Below, one piece after another: positions 1 to 8,450 of a stretch of DNA of 64,000 bases. Under the pieces are notes generated by a model. That model saw only the letters and a program-made list of their open reading frames with translations. It was not told the origin of the DNA and did not search any database. Position numbers and translations under genes: made by a program. The DNA comes from Sporobacter sp963675425. Lineage in GTDB: Bacteria; Bacillota; Clostridia; Oscillospirales; Oscillospiraceae. The stretch lies in the NCBI GenBank assembly GCA_963675425.1, contig OY776214.1, positions 992,001 to 1,056,000 of the forward strand, written 5' to 3'. Every line of letters starts with the position of its first letter. Position 1 is the stretch's first letter.

Positions 1-990
1 GGTGACGGTATTGGAGTTGCCGACAGTGATCTTGACATAGCCGGTATAAGCCGTGCCGGCGGTGCTGTAGCCGGTGTAGGTGATAGTAAACGTGCCGGTA
101 TAACCGGAAGCGGGAATAAACGTAACGTAGCTGAGATAAGGAATGGAGCTTTTATACAGCAGGGTGCTCGAGGAGACGGCGGCGTTATAGGAGGACGAGG
201 AGTTGGTGCTGTAATACAGCGCGCCGTAAGAGGAGGACGGCAGAGTATTAAAGTAAACGTAGTTGAGGTAACTGCCGGTCGCGCTGTAGCAGGCCGTGTT
301 AAAGTCGTTGGCGTTAAAAGTCAGATTGGTGTTGGCGGCAGTCGTGTAGGTGACGGTATTGGAGCTACCGACGGTGATCTTGACGTTGCCGGTATAAGCA
401 GTGCCGGTGATGCTGTAGCCAGTGTAGGTGATAGTAAACGTGCCGGTATAACCGCTGGCCGGAATAAACGTGACGTAACTGAGATAAGGAATGGAGCTTT
501 TATACAGCGCCGTGCTCGAGGAGACGGCGGCGTTATAGGAGGACGAGGAGTTGGTGCTGTAATACAGCGCGCCATAAGAGGAGGATGGCAGGGTAAAGTA
601 AACGTAGTTGAGGGAACTACCGGTCGCGCTGGAACAGGCCGTGTTAAAGTCGTTGGCGTTAAAAGTCAGATTGGTGTTGGCGGCAGTCGTGTAGGTGACG
701 GTATTGGAGCTACCGACGGTGATCTTGACGTAGCCGGTATAAGCAATGCCGGTGATGCTGTAGCCGGTGTAGGTGATGGTAAAGGTGCCGGTATAACCGC
801 TTGCGGGAATAAACGTAACGTAACTGAGATAAGGAATGGAGCTTTTATACAGCGCCGTGCTCGAGGAGACGGCGGCGTTATAGGAGGACGAGGAGTTGGT
901 GCTGTAATACAGCGCGCCATAAGAGGAGGATGGCAGGGTAAAGTAAACGTAGTTGAGGGAACTACCGGTCGCGCTGGAACAGGCCGTGTT
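1..990 (-). repeat. Tandem 345-bp (115-residue) coding repeats
   Basis: The anchor aaagtcgttg recurs at 301, 646 and 991, giving an exact 345-bp period that keeps frame. The copies at 301-645 and 646-990 are almost identical. The copy running off the left edge is a little more diverged and has a 3-bp insertion near 250. Each protein unit contains an NANDF-TAC segment, a long Ser/Tyr-rich stretch and TITYTGY. Near-identity at the DNA level implies recent duplication or gene conversion. Confidence 0.9.
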
Positions 991-2169
991 AAAGTCGTTG
1001 GCGTTAAAGACAAGGTTTTTATTGGCGGCTGTCGTATAAGGAATCGTGGTGGTCGAAGCGCTGACCGTTACTGTGCCGGAGCCGCCGGCCGTGGTCCCGG
1101 CTTCGTTGGAGACCGTCCAGCCAAACGTTGCCGTGCCGGCGGCGGTGCCGCCCTTAAACTTTAGGTAACCGCTATCTATTTCCTGCTTTGTAAAGGAGGT
1201 CGCTCCAGAAAAAGCGCTTGCGTTTTTGGACCAGGTACCGTACGATGAGTTGGTAGGCGTGATCGTAATGGTATCCAGCGTTCCGCTGTTAAGATTATAG
1301 TGGCTGCTGAAGTCGCTCAATGTAAACGTGTATGTGGAACCTGCGGTGATCGATTTGGCGACAACCCCGGAAATGGTCGGCTTTGCTATCCCGGAGACGG
1401 TGATGGTGAGATCGACGGCGCCGATCGGGCTTGTCTGCGAAGTGTCGGAGCTCTCAAACGCATAAAGCCTGAAGGAATCAGTCCCGGGTGAGGTTGGCTC
1501 ATATGTAAGGTCGCTCGCCGATAGGCTGGATTTCGGGACCAAGCTGCCGTCCGTTACGTTCACGGTATGGGAGCTCATCTGCAAATGCCCGTGCAGCGCT
1601 GTACCATCCACTTTGACCCAGCCGATATCGTTTCCGTCATTTTTCGTATACTTGGCCAAAATCTGTGCGCCAAGCCCCGGGTAATCCTGCGAGTGGTCCG
1701 TCGGGAACGAGCTGGTAACGGCAGCCGATATTGCCCCTGTGAACGTGGGGTCCTGTCTTGCGACATTATTCAGCGTTATCGTATACGACGCCGGATGATC
1801 GGCGGTGTCCGAGCCGGACAGATGATGGTAGATGATATCAATCCTGGCCGTGTCCGTCACGTCACCGACTTTGGCGGTATAATCCGACGACGACTGAATT
1901 TGTACGAAATACTCAGCTGGATCATAACTAAGATTTAAGCTGCTGGTCAAAAGGTTAATTGTGTTTCCGGAATTGGCATAGGGCAGCGTGACCTCGGCCG
2001 AATCCGCCGTGCCGGAATATGCTGCCGTATATGACGTTGAATCGACTGTAAAGCTTATGCCGGTCACAACGCTTTCGGTGTTTGCCGCCAGCGCCGCCGC
2101 CGGCAGTATCCCGATCAGCAATGCAATCGTCAGCAGAAAAGATGCGTATTTTAATAATTGTTTTTTCAT
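1..2169 (-). CDS. Secreted beta-rich repeat protein, C-terminus beyond window
   Basis: The frame opens at ATG 2169-2167 and stays open for 723 codons to the window edge, so the C-terminus is not visible. An AGGGGG ribosome site lies about 8 nt upstream. Residues 1-29 form a signal peptide: a basic start (MKKQLLKYA), a hydrophobic core, and ALA-A at the probable cut. About 355 residues of Thr/Ser/Gly-rich, beta-strand-like sequence follow. From about residue 386 the protein becomes near-identical 115-residue repeats. The texture resembles Ig-like or cadherin-like beta-sandwich modules of surface proteins, but I cannot name the family. No catalytic motif is seen. A wall anchor or S-layer domain, if present, lies outside the window. 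Probable role: exported surface or adhesion protein (inference). Confidence 0.75.
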   Translation of the reverse strand, partial: MKKQLLKYASFLLTIALLIGILPAAALAANTESVVTGISFTVDSTSYTAAYSGTADSAEVTLPYANSGNTINLLTSSLNLSYDPAEYFVQIQSSSDYTAKVGDVTDTARIDIIYHHLSGSDTADHPASYTITLNNVARQDPTFTGAISAAVTSSFPTDHSQDYPGLGAQILAKYTKNDGNDIGWVKVDGTALHGHLQMSSHTVNVTDGSLVPKSSLSASDLTYEPTSPGTDSFRLYAFESSDTSQTSPIGAVDLTITVSGIAKPTISGVVAKSITAGSTYTFTLSDFSSHYNLNSGTLDTITITPTNSSYGTWSKNASAFSGATSFTKQEIDSGYLKFKGGTAAGTATFGWTVSNEAGTTAGGSGTVTVSASTTTIPYTTAANKNLVFNANDFNTACSSATGSSLNYVYFTLPSSSYGALYYSTNSSSSYNAAVSSSTALYKSSIPYLSYVTFIPASGYTGTFTITYTGYSITGIAYTGYVKITVGSSNTVTYTTAANTNLTFNANDFNTACSSATGSSLNYVYFTLPSSSYGALYYSTNSSSSYNAAVSSSTALYKSSIPYLSYVTFIPASGYTGTFTITYTGYSITGTAYTGNVKITVGSSNTVTYTTAANTNLTFNANDFNTACYSATGSYLNYVYFNTLPSSSYGALYYSTNSSSSYNAAVSSSTLLYKSSIPYLSYVTFIPASGYTGTFTITYTGYSTAGTAYTGYVKITVGNSNTVT

Positions 2170-2276
2170 AATTTAACCCCCTGTAGTTAGACTGTTGCCG
2201 GCTTTATTTCGTTCCATAAAACCTTGCATCAAAGGTAACAACATTTAGTGTCTAATCTATAGACAAACTACCACAT

Positions 2277-2305
2277 ATTATACATCAGATTATGCAATAT
2301 GGTAA
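2277..2305 (-). promoter_or_regulatory. Sigma-A type promoter of the repeat-protein gene
   Basis: On the minus strand TTACCA (2305-2300) and a perfect TATAAT (2282-2277) are separated by 17 bp. They lie about 108 bp upstream of the start codon. Confidence 0.55.
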
Positions 2306-2315
2306 TATTTTTTTC

Positions 2316-2354
2316 AAAAAAAACAAGAAAACCGGTTAAGGCCGGTTTTCTTGT
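2316..2354 (-). terminator. Rho-independent terminator of the ABC operon
   Basis: A 13-bp stem (ACAAGAAAACCGG with its complement) with a 6-nt loop is followed on the minus strand by a run of eight T. It lies about 50 bp past the permease stop codon. Confidence 0.85.
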
Positions 2355-2401
2355 AAATACGTGCGTAAACTAAGGTTTTGATAAGCGCCGTGCGGAGCCT
2401 T

Positions 2402-3181
2402 TTATTCGAGATTCAGCTTGTTCTTAAGCATATACCGGGACAGGATGTAGAAGATGACGCCTGTAACGATGTTGATGGCGATCGTGAACAGCTGCCCGGC
2501 GTGGATTTGCGTGATGAGCTCCCAGTAGTTCATAACAATGTCCGGCAGGTTTGTCTGACTGATAACCGCTGCGGCAATACCGGTGATGATCTGGCCGATG
2601 GTGCTGAAAACGAGATAGGCCGCGAACGCGAACAGCACCCGGTGCTTATTCGTGAGAAGGCTCACCGACATGCAGGCGTAGAACATCAGGATGCCCGACA
2701 GCAGGGCTGTTACCATCAAAATGATGAATTCCACAATGAACGCCGCCAGCGCCCCGCCACCGATACCGGTGGTGATTAAAAGCTCCCTGAAGGCCTGAAG
2801 CGCGTCGGAAAGGCTGAACTCGCTGATCGCCATGATGCTGATGGCGATGCCGACGATAACGAGGCTGAGGATATTCCATATAGACGCGACAATAAGCTTG
2901 CTCCAGATGAGACTGTCGGTATTGACCGGCAGCGTGAACATGAGGTAGCCCTCGTTTGTCAGAAGGTTCCTGTAAAAGCGCTGTAGGGTGATAATCAGCG
3001 TTATGACAAATATCGCCACGATCATGATAACGGACAAGACGATGCCGATGATCATCGGGGTCTGGAACCGCAGGGTCATAAAGAGCCGGCTTACGATGGC
3101 CACGATGAGAAGCGCCCCGAACAACGGCAGGAAAACGCGTCCGGTCGCCTTAAATTCGTATTTTATCAGTTTCCCTAGCAT
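2402..3181 (-). CDS. ABC transporter membrane permease, ABC-2 like
   Basis: 259 residues with about six hydrophobic membrane segments (near 18-38, 42-65, 105-125, 145-170, 180-200 and 225-250). The N-terminus MLGKLIKYEFKATGR is typical of ABC-2 type permeases. It is the last gene of a three-gene operon: GntR regulator, ATPase, permease. The frame overlaps the 3' end of the ATPase gene by 7 bp, which suggests translational coupling. The set resembles the Bacillus YtrA-type loci that answer cell-envelope stress. The substrate cannot be read from the sequence. Export or antimicrobial-peptide resistance is inferred from the operon type. Confidence 0.75.
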   Translation of the reverse strand: MLGKLIKYEFKATGRVFLPLFGALLIVAIVSRLFMTLRFQTPMIIGIVLSVIMIVAIFVITLIITLQRFYRNLLTNEGYLMFTLPVNTDSLIWSKLIVASIWNILSLVIVGIAISIMAISEFSLSDALQAFRELLITTGIGGGALAAFIVEFIILMVTALLSGILMFYACMSVSLLTNKHRVLFAFAAYLVFSTIGQIITGIAAAVISQTNLPDIVMNYWELITQIHAGQLFTIAINIVTGVIFYILSRYMLKNKLNLE

Positions 3182-3870
3182 CTGAAGACCTCCCTGAACA
3201 GCGCGTCGACCGATACGCCCTTATCTTCCCGTATGTCGTCGACCGACGAGGCTAAGACGACTTCGCCGTCTTTAATAAAAATAACGTCGTCGAGCACCGG
3301 TTCGATATCCGAGATCAGATGGGTAGAGATCACAACGGTCGCCTCGGGGTTATAGTTTTTAATAATCGTATTGAGAATATAATCCCGCGCGGCCGGATCA
3401 ACGCCGGCAATCGGTTCGTCCAGCAGGTACAGTTGGGCCTGCCGCGCCATGACGAGGATCAGCTGGACCTTTTCCTTCGTGCCCTTCGACAGCGTCTTCA
3501 GGCGCTCGTTTTTATCAATATGCAGGCTAACGAGCATCTCGTCGGCTCTCTGAGCGCTGAAATCCTCATAGAAGTCGCCGAAAAAGCTGATAATATCGCT
3601 GACCCGCATCCAGTCGTTTAAATACGTATGCTCGGGCAGATAGGATACAATTTTTTTTGTTTCGATGCCGGGCTTATTGCCTCCGATGAGGAGCGTCCCG
3701 CTTGTCGGCGTGAGCAGGGTGTTGCACAGCTTAATAAATGTGCTTTTTCCGCTGCCGTTAGGGCCCAAAAGGCCGACGATCCGGCCCGGCTCCAAGGTCA
3801 GGTTGACATTGGAGAGGGCTCTTTTTGGGCCGAAATTCTTAGAAAGTCCGCTGCATTCCAAGATGGCCAT
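3175..3870 (-). CDS. ABC transporter ATP-binding protein (YtrB-like)
   Basis: Cytoplasmic ATPase partner of the adjoining permease, about 231 residues. Walker A is GPNGSGKST. The signature region reads LSKGTKEKVQL, with K in place of the second G of LSGGQ, as in many ABC-2 ATPases. Walker B is LYLLDEPIAGVD, followed by a switch His (STHLIS). I place the start at ATG 3870 because AAGGAG sits 8 nt upstream. An in-frame GTG at 3879 would overlap that ribosome site. The upstream GntR gene stops at 3876, so the two genes are tightly linked. Confidence 0.85.
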   Translation of the reverse strand: MAILECSGLSKNFGPKRALSNVNLTLEPGRIVGLLGPNGSGKSTFIKLCNTLLTPTSGTLLIGGNKPGIETKKIVSYLPEHTYLNDWMRVSDIISFFGDFYEDFSAQRADEMLVSLHIDKNERLKTLSKGTKEKVQLILVMARQAQLYLLDEPIAGVDPAARDYILNTIIKNYNPEATVVISTHLISDIEPVLDDVIFIKDGEVVLASSVDDIREDKGVSVDALFREVFRC

Positions 3871-3875
3871 GTTTA

Positions 3876-4238
3876 TCACTCCTTAACTCTCTTTTCGATG
3901 AGCGCGACCGTCTCTTCTCCGGTAAAGCCAATGCCGGCCATTTTCTGTAAAAAAAGATCGATCTGCTCGTTTGCCAGTTCGTTTTTTGCCTGTGCAATCA
4001 TGTTTTCATCCTCCGTCACAAATCTCCCACTGGTTCTTTGCGTGTAGACCAGCCCGTCGCGCTCCAGATCCGCCAGGGCCTTTTGCAATGTGTTGGGATT
4101 AACCGACGCTTCCGCCGCCAGATCCCGCACGGGGGGCAGCTTTGCGCCGGGCGGGTATGTGCCCGATACGATCAGCAGCCGTATTTGCTCCTCAAGCTGC
4201 TTATAGATTGGTCTGTCTGAGTCAAAACGCCATGTCAT
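3876..4238 (-). CDS. GntR-family regulator, YtrA subfamily
   Basis: 120 residues. An N-terminal winged helix-turn-helix (about residues 10-75: PIYKQLEEQIRLLIVSG, LPPVRDLAAEASVNPNTLQKAL) is followed by only a short C-terminal tail of about 45 residues. That is the hallmark of the YtrA subfamily, which lacks a large effector domain. It heads the operon with the ABC ATPase and permease. A 34-bp near-perfect palindrome covering its own promoter (4252-4285) is the expected operator, so negative autoregulation is likely. Confidence 0.85.
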   Translation of the reverse strand: MTWRFDSDRPIYKQLEEQIRLLIVSGTYPPGAKLPPVRDLAAEASVNPNTLQKALADLERDGLVYTQRTSGRFVTEDENMIAQAKNELANEQIDLFLQKMAGIGFTGEETVALIEKRVKE

Positions 4239-4251
4239 TTTATCACCGCCT

Positions 4252-4306
4252 GTATTATTGTGTTAAGCGCTTAATACAATAATACATCGATTTGCGGATT
4301 TGTCAA
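4252..4306 (-). promoter_or_regulatory. Promoter and palindromic operator of the GntR-ABC operon
   Basis: 4252-4285 is a 34-bp palindrome with two mismatched positions. The outer arms are GTATTATTGT and ACAATAATAC around the inner perfect TTAAGCGCTTAA. On the minus strand TTGACA (4306-4301) and TATTAT (4284-4279) are 16 bp apart, so the palindrome covers the -10 element and the probable start of transcription. This geometry suits repression by the GntR protein. Confidence 0.8.
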
Positions 4307-4407
4307 GAGGGTTTTAAGAATTTCATTCAGATTTTTATCAGGGAACAGAAAACAAAGCGGATACGTCTTATTTTAAGGTGTCATTGTTGTTTTGGGCCGG
4401 AATTATC

Positions 4408-4435
4408 TTGGCAATCTATAAAAGTGCTGTATAAT
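4408..4435 (+). promoter_or_regulatory. Sigma-A promoter of the DUF4153-like gene
   Basis: TTGGCA (4408-4413) and TATAAT (4430-4435) are 16 bp apart, about 54 bp upstream of the start codon at 4489. Confidence 0.7.
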
Positions 4436-4488
4436 AGCAGCGTCCGGCATTCATAATCTGCCCAACCCAACTAATAAGGAGTGACAGA

Positions 4489-6261
4489 ATGATGCTTAAA
4501 GCACTTAAGCAAAAAATCAGCAGCTTGGCGTCGTCCGTGATCCGATTCCCGGGAACGGCGGCTTTTCTTTTGGCCGGCGCCGTTTTAATCGGCGTCTCTA
4601 TAGGCGGGGGGGATGAGCTGACCCGCTATATTCTGGCCGCTATTACGGGCGCGCTGGCCTGCGCCGCCGCACAGATGCTGTTTGAGCGATTTTTCAACGG
4701 CGATGCGCTCCGCATCGTGCTTTATACCGCAGGTGTTGCCGCTGCCGCACTTTTCTTCTGGTCGGTTTATGCGCTGCCGAATAACGGAACAGAGCTGTTC
4801 ACTCGCTTTTCCGTGACAATGCTGGCGCTGTTTATCGCGTTTATCTGGGCGGGTGTTATCAAAGAGCCGCGCGGTTTTGCCGAGAGCTTTATAGCCGCTT
4901 TTAAGGCGGTTTTTGAGTCGGCCTTTTTTTCGGGCGTTTTATTTTTGGGCTGCGTTCTCATCATTGCCGCGATTGACCGGCTTATTACACCGGTAGACGG
5001 GGACGCGTATGCGCACACGGCCAACATCGTTTTTACGGTGATCGCGCCATTTATCCTTCTGTCGCTTATACCGGTCTATCCTGGCCGGGCGAAAAAAGAG
5101 GCGTTGACCGAAACGCAGCGGGAGCTTCTGGACCGGCGGACCGGCTGTCCAAAATTTCTGGAGGTTCTGCTTTCATACATTATTATCCCGCTTACCGGCA
5201 TTTTTACGGTGATATTGCTTGTCTATATCCTCCTCAACATCGGCGGTAATTTCTGGACCGACAACCTGCTTGAGCCGATGCTCATCGCCTATACGCTCGT
5301 TGTCATCGTTGTAACGCTTCTCGTCAGCCGGCTGGAAAACAGAATGGCCGTGCTGTTCGTCAAAATATTCCCGAAAGTCATGATACCTATTGCCGTTTTT
5401 CAAATCATTGCCTCGGCGCTGCTGCTGGAGGATACGGGGCTGACCTTCGGCCGCTATTACGTCCTGCTGTACGGCGCGTTTGCCGTATTCGCCGGGTTGG
5501 CATTAAGCTTTACGCCGCGCGTTAAAAGCGGCGTGATCGCCCCGGTGCTGATCGCGCTTTCGGTTGTGTCAATGATCCCGCCGGTCGACGCGTTTACCGT
5601 CAGCCTTGCCAGCCAGACTGCGACGCTGGAGCGTACGCTTGAAGCAAATGGCATGCTGTCTGACGACGCGCTCACGCCGGACGGTGATATCCCAAGTGGG
5701 GTCAAAACACGGATCATCGCATCTGTGGAGTACTTGTCGGAGATGGATAAGCTGAACACGCTGATCTGGCTGCCGGACGGCTTTACCGTTTATGACGACG
5801 CGGCGTTCAGACGGACGTTCGGCTTTAGCCGGTATGACGCGCCGCCGGACGCCAACGCCTATGTCAGCGTTTACTACAACAACAGTGAGGCTCTGCCTAT
5901 CACAGGTTTTGATGCTTTTGCGGAGCTTTACGTCCCGAATTCCGGTAAGACGGATCATCAGGCCATTTTGTTTGAAGCGGGCGGTAAAAACTGCGTCCTG
6001 TCGGTTACCGGGGCAAATGACGGCGGCGCCGTCATCGTCACAGACTCGAACGGCGCGGAGCTGATCCGCTTTGAAACAAGTGAGATTATTAACCGATTTG
6101 CACAGCCGGACAAAAGTGAGCTGACGCTGTCGGAGGCGACCTTTTCTGTGGAAAACAAGCTTGCCGCGCTCAAAGCCGTCGTACTAAACGCCGACTTTAA
6201 AACGCAGCCGACGCTGTCAGATGTCAGTGCCCGGCTCTATGTTTTTGTCGCAATTAAGTAG
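4489..6261 (+). CDS. Multi-pass membrane protein, DUF4153-like
   Basis: 590 residues. The first roughly 370 residues carry about ten to eleven hydrophobic membrane segments. The last 200 or so are soluble and rich in beta-type sequence, probably on the outer face. The architecture and texture fit the DUF4153 family of Firmicutes membrane proteins, whose function is unknown. AAGGAG lies 7 nt before ATG 4489; a second ATG follows directly. It stands alone between its own promoter and a hairpin at 6277-6302. No catalytic motif is visible. Confidence 0.6.
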   Translation: MMLKALKQKISSLASSVIRFPGTAAFLLAGAVLIGVSIGGGDELTRYILAAITGALACAAAQMLFERFFNGDALRIVLYTAGVAAAALFFWSVYALPNNGTELFTRFSVTMLALFIAFIWAGVIKEPRGFAESFIAAFKAVFESAFFSGVLFLGCVLIIAAIDRLITPVDGDAYAHTANIVFTVIAPFILLSLIPVYPGRAKKEALTETQRELLDRRTGCPKFLEVLLSYIIIPLTGIFTVILLVYILLNIGGNFWTDNLLEPMLIAYTLVVIVVTLLVSRLENRMAVLFVKIFPKVMIPIAVFQIIASALLLEDTGLTFGRYYVLLYGAFAVFAGLALSFTPRVKSGVIAPVLIALSVVSMIPPVDAFTVSLASQTATLERTLEANGMLSDDALTPDGDIPSGVKTRIIASVEYLSEMDKLNTLIWLPDGFTVYDDAAFRRTFGFSRYDAPPDANAYVSVYYNNSEALPITGFDAFAELYVPNSGKTDHQAILFEAGGKNCVLSVTGANDGGAVIVTDSNGAELIRFETSEIINRFAQPDKSELTLSEATFSVENKLAALKAVVLNADFKTQPTLSDVSARLYVFVAIK

Positions 6262-6276
6262 CGCATAAACGCCTAA

Positions 6277-6302
6277 GAACCGGAGCCGCAGGACTCCGGT
6301 TC
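6277..6302. terminator. Hairpin between convergent genes
   Basis: GAACCGGAG pairs with CTCCGGTTC across a short loop between two genes that converge (stops at 6261 and 6322). There is no strong T-run, so termination may be weak or factor-aided. Confidence 0.5.
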
Positions 6303-6321
6303 AGCTTATTCTATCCTTCGC

Positions 6322-6933
6322 CTATACCAGAAACGGAATGAAACGTTTGGTTCGCTTCATGTAATCCCGGTAAGCGTCGCCGAATTCGGCGATCATGTCG
6401 CGTTCTTCGCGCCTGGCGAGACGCACGTATAAAAACACCATGACAGGGTAGAGGATCAGCATCGGCAGCGTCGCCCATTCGATCAGCATACCCAAAGACA
6501 TCAGAAGAAGGCCCGTATACTGCGGGTGGCGGATATATTTATAAATGCCGGTGGTGACAAGTGTGCCCTTTCCCGTTTCCTTTGACCAGTATTTTTTGTA
6601 AATCGTGTACCAGCCGCTGAGAATCAGCGCGAGCGCGGCGACAGCGCAGCCGATGTTGATGTACATGCCGAGAAAGCCGATCGAATTAAACAGCGTATGC
6701 CCCCATAAGACGCCCTCGGGGAGATTGTGTCCGATGACCCAGGAAATCAGGTACATGGAAAACGGAATGCCGTGCATTTCCAGCGCGAAGGCAATGATAA
6801 AGGCGATGTACACACCGCGGGGCTTCGTATCCATTCTTCTGTAAAACGGGATGAACAGCAAAACGACGGCGTACAGGACAACAAAAAAGATGACGCCAAA
6901 CCAATTGTGAAAGTGACTTTCCAAGGTTTCCAT
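6322..6933 (-). CDS. Isoprenylcysteine/phospholipid methyltransferase family protein
   Basis: 203-residue integral membrane protein with about five hydrophobic segments. The C-terminal half has the ICMT/PEMT signature: GIYKYIRHPQYTG (about residues 129-141), then a conserved RREERDM and FGDAYRDYMKRTKRF tail. Family members use S-adenosylmethionine to methylate lipids or prenyl-cysteine. Bacterial members mostly have unknown substrates, so only the fold and chemistry class are asserted. AAGGAG lies about 8 nt before the ATG. A terminator separates it from the two-component genes upstream on the same strand. Confidence 0.75.
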   Translation of the reverse strand: METLESHFHNWFGVIFFVVLYAVVLLFIPFYRRMDTKPRGVYIAFIIAFALEMHGIPFSMYLISWVIGHNLPEGVLWGHTLFNSIGFLGMYINIGCAVAALALILSGWYTIYKKYWSKETGKGTLVTTGIYKYIRHPQYTGLLLMSLGMLIEWATLPMLILYPVMVFLYVRLARREERDMIAEFGDAYRDYMKRTKRFIPFLV

Positions 6934-6960
6934 AAATAACGCTCCTTACATTTTAAGCAT

Positions 6961-7018
6961 TAAAAAAACAGCTGGATTCAGTACGCCTTTATCGTATCAG
7001 GCGCGTCTGAAATCCAGC
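6961..7018 (-). terminator. Terminator of the two-component operon
   Basis: On the minus strand CTGGATTTCAG...GGCGCGT pairs imperfectly with AAGGCGTACTGAATCCAG, then a run of seven T. It is 23 bp past the kinase stop. Confidence 0.8.
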
Positions 7019-7040
7019 CTATTTTTATCTTAAAAATACC

Positions 7041-8450
7041 TTAAATGTTCGGGAGTATTATCTTAAAGGTGCAGCCGAGGCCCGCGCCGGTCTCCAGCGT
7101 AATCGTGCCGCCGTGTCCCTGTACAAGCTTCTGGACGATAGACAGGCCGAGGCCTGAGCCGCCGGTTTGCGAGTTGCGCGCATCGTCGGCACGCACAAAG
7201 GGCTTAAATATATCCCGCGCCTTATCGTCCTGAATGCCGGCGCCGTTGTCCTTGAAGAGGATCTCGACGCCGCCGGGCGTTATGGTCAGGCCAACGAGGA
7301 TTTCGGTGCCCGGCGGGTTGTAACGCACGGCGTTATCGGTTAGATTATAAAAAACCCGGTTTAGCTGAGCCGTGTCCAGCAAAATAAATATTGGTGAATC
7401 CGGAATATCAAATTCGTATTTAAAGCCCGCGCTGTCCAAAGACGGCAGCAGGTTGGCGCACGTTTCCCGCAGGTACTCGCAGATGTCCGTTTCCTGGAGC
7501 GACAGCTTGAAATCTGGGCTGTCGAGCTTGGACAGCTCAAACAGCGAGGTGAGAAGGCTGCCGGCCCGCAGGCTGTTGTCATAGACGGCGCGCAGGGCAT
7601 CGTTGCGCTCACGCTCCGACAGGGTGTCGTGCTTGTTCAGCAGCAGCTCAGCGTAGCCGGCCGCGCCGGCCAATGGATTTTTCAGGTCGTGAGAGAGATC
7701 CAGGACGAGCCGTCGGCGCTCGTCTTCGGCCGCTTTCCGCCGCGCCGTCTCCGTCTCAATGCGCTCGGCCATGGCGTTAAACGTCTCCTGCAGCTCGGCA
7801 AATTCATTTTTAAGCTGTAAATCCACCCGGGTCGTATAATCGCCTTCTCGCAGCCGCGCCGTTCCGTCTGCCAGCTTTCGCAGCGGTCTTGTGATTCGCA
7901 CTGCCGTCATCCGCGAGAAGATGAGAGCAAATACACCCAGCAGCAGCAGATAAAAGATAACGATGGCAACTATCGCGCCCGCCACATTCTGCATGTCCTG
8001 CGAAATATATTCTCGGTTTACGGCGAAATCCAGGCCAAAACGAATGGATGTTGGAAACGTTACAATAAGCCAGAACCGCCCGGCTTCGTTGTATTGAATA
8101 TCGTAATGGTACGGCATGCCGACGCTCCGGCTTTGCATGAGAAATTCGGTAAACTCGCCGGGCGTCAGCTGAGCTGAACCGATCGTATCAAGACCGTCCG
8201 ATCGGACAACCGCGTAGTTCTCGCTGACGATTTGCACGCCGCCGCCGCTGGCCACAACGGGTCCGGCGTCAATCTGCGCGTAATCGTCCCGCATGAGCTC
8301 AGCGGCGGGGTAGATGTTTTTCGTCAGCGTTTTGGACAGAACGTCCCCGGCAAAGGACATTAAAAGCAGCGCAAATACAGCGGCCAAAATAGATAGGATA
8401 AAAACAATCAGATAGTTTATGGCAAACTGATTGGAGATCTTTTTTTTCAT
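7041..8450 (-). CDS. Membrane sensor histidine kinase
   Basis: 469 residues. Membrane segments at about 10-33 and 157-180 enclose a roughly 120-residue external sensor region. HAMP follows at about 180-235, with coiled coil to about 245. The HisKA dimerisation box is DLSHDLKNPLAG, with phospho-acceptor His254. The HATPase domain has the N box (NLTDNAVRYN), G1 (FKDNGAGI) and G2 (GGSGLGLSIV). The gene overlaps its response regulator by 4 bp (ATGA), so the pair is co-translated. No neighbouring target identifies the signal. Confidence 0.9.
   Translation of the reverse strand: MKKKISNQFAINYLIVFILSILAAVFALLLMSFAGDVLSKTLTKNIYPAAELMRDDYAQIDAGPVVASGGGVQIVSENYAVVRSDGLDTIGSAQLTPGEFTEFLMQSRSVGMPYHYDIQYNEAGRFWLIVTFPTSIRFGLDFAVNREYISQDMQNVAGAIVAIVIFYLLLLGVFALIFSRMTAVRITRPLRKLADGTARLREGDYTTRVDLQLKNEFAELQETFNAMAERIETETARRKAAEDERRRLVLDLSHDLKNPLAGAAGYAELLLNKHDTLSERERNDALRAVYDNSLRAGSLLTSLFELSKLDSPDFKLSLQETDICEYLRETCANLLPSLDSAGFKYEFDIPDSPIFILLDTAQLNRVFYNLTDNAVRYNPPGTEILVGLTITPGGVEILFKDNGAGIQDDKARDIFKPFVRADDARNSQTGGSGLGLSIVQKLVQGHGGTITLETGAGLGCTFKIILPNI

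Noticed and set aside
321..1013. Minus-strand Pro/Arg/Ser-rich frames of 84 and 115 codons
   Set aside because: They are out-of-frame readings of the tandem repeats inside the large surface-protein gene.
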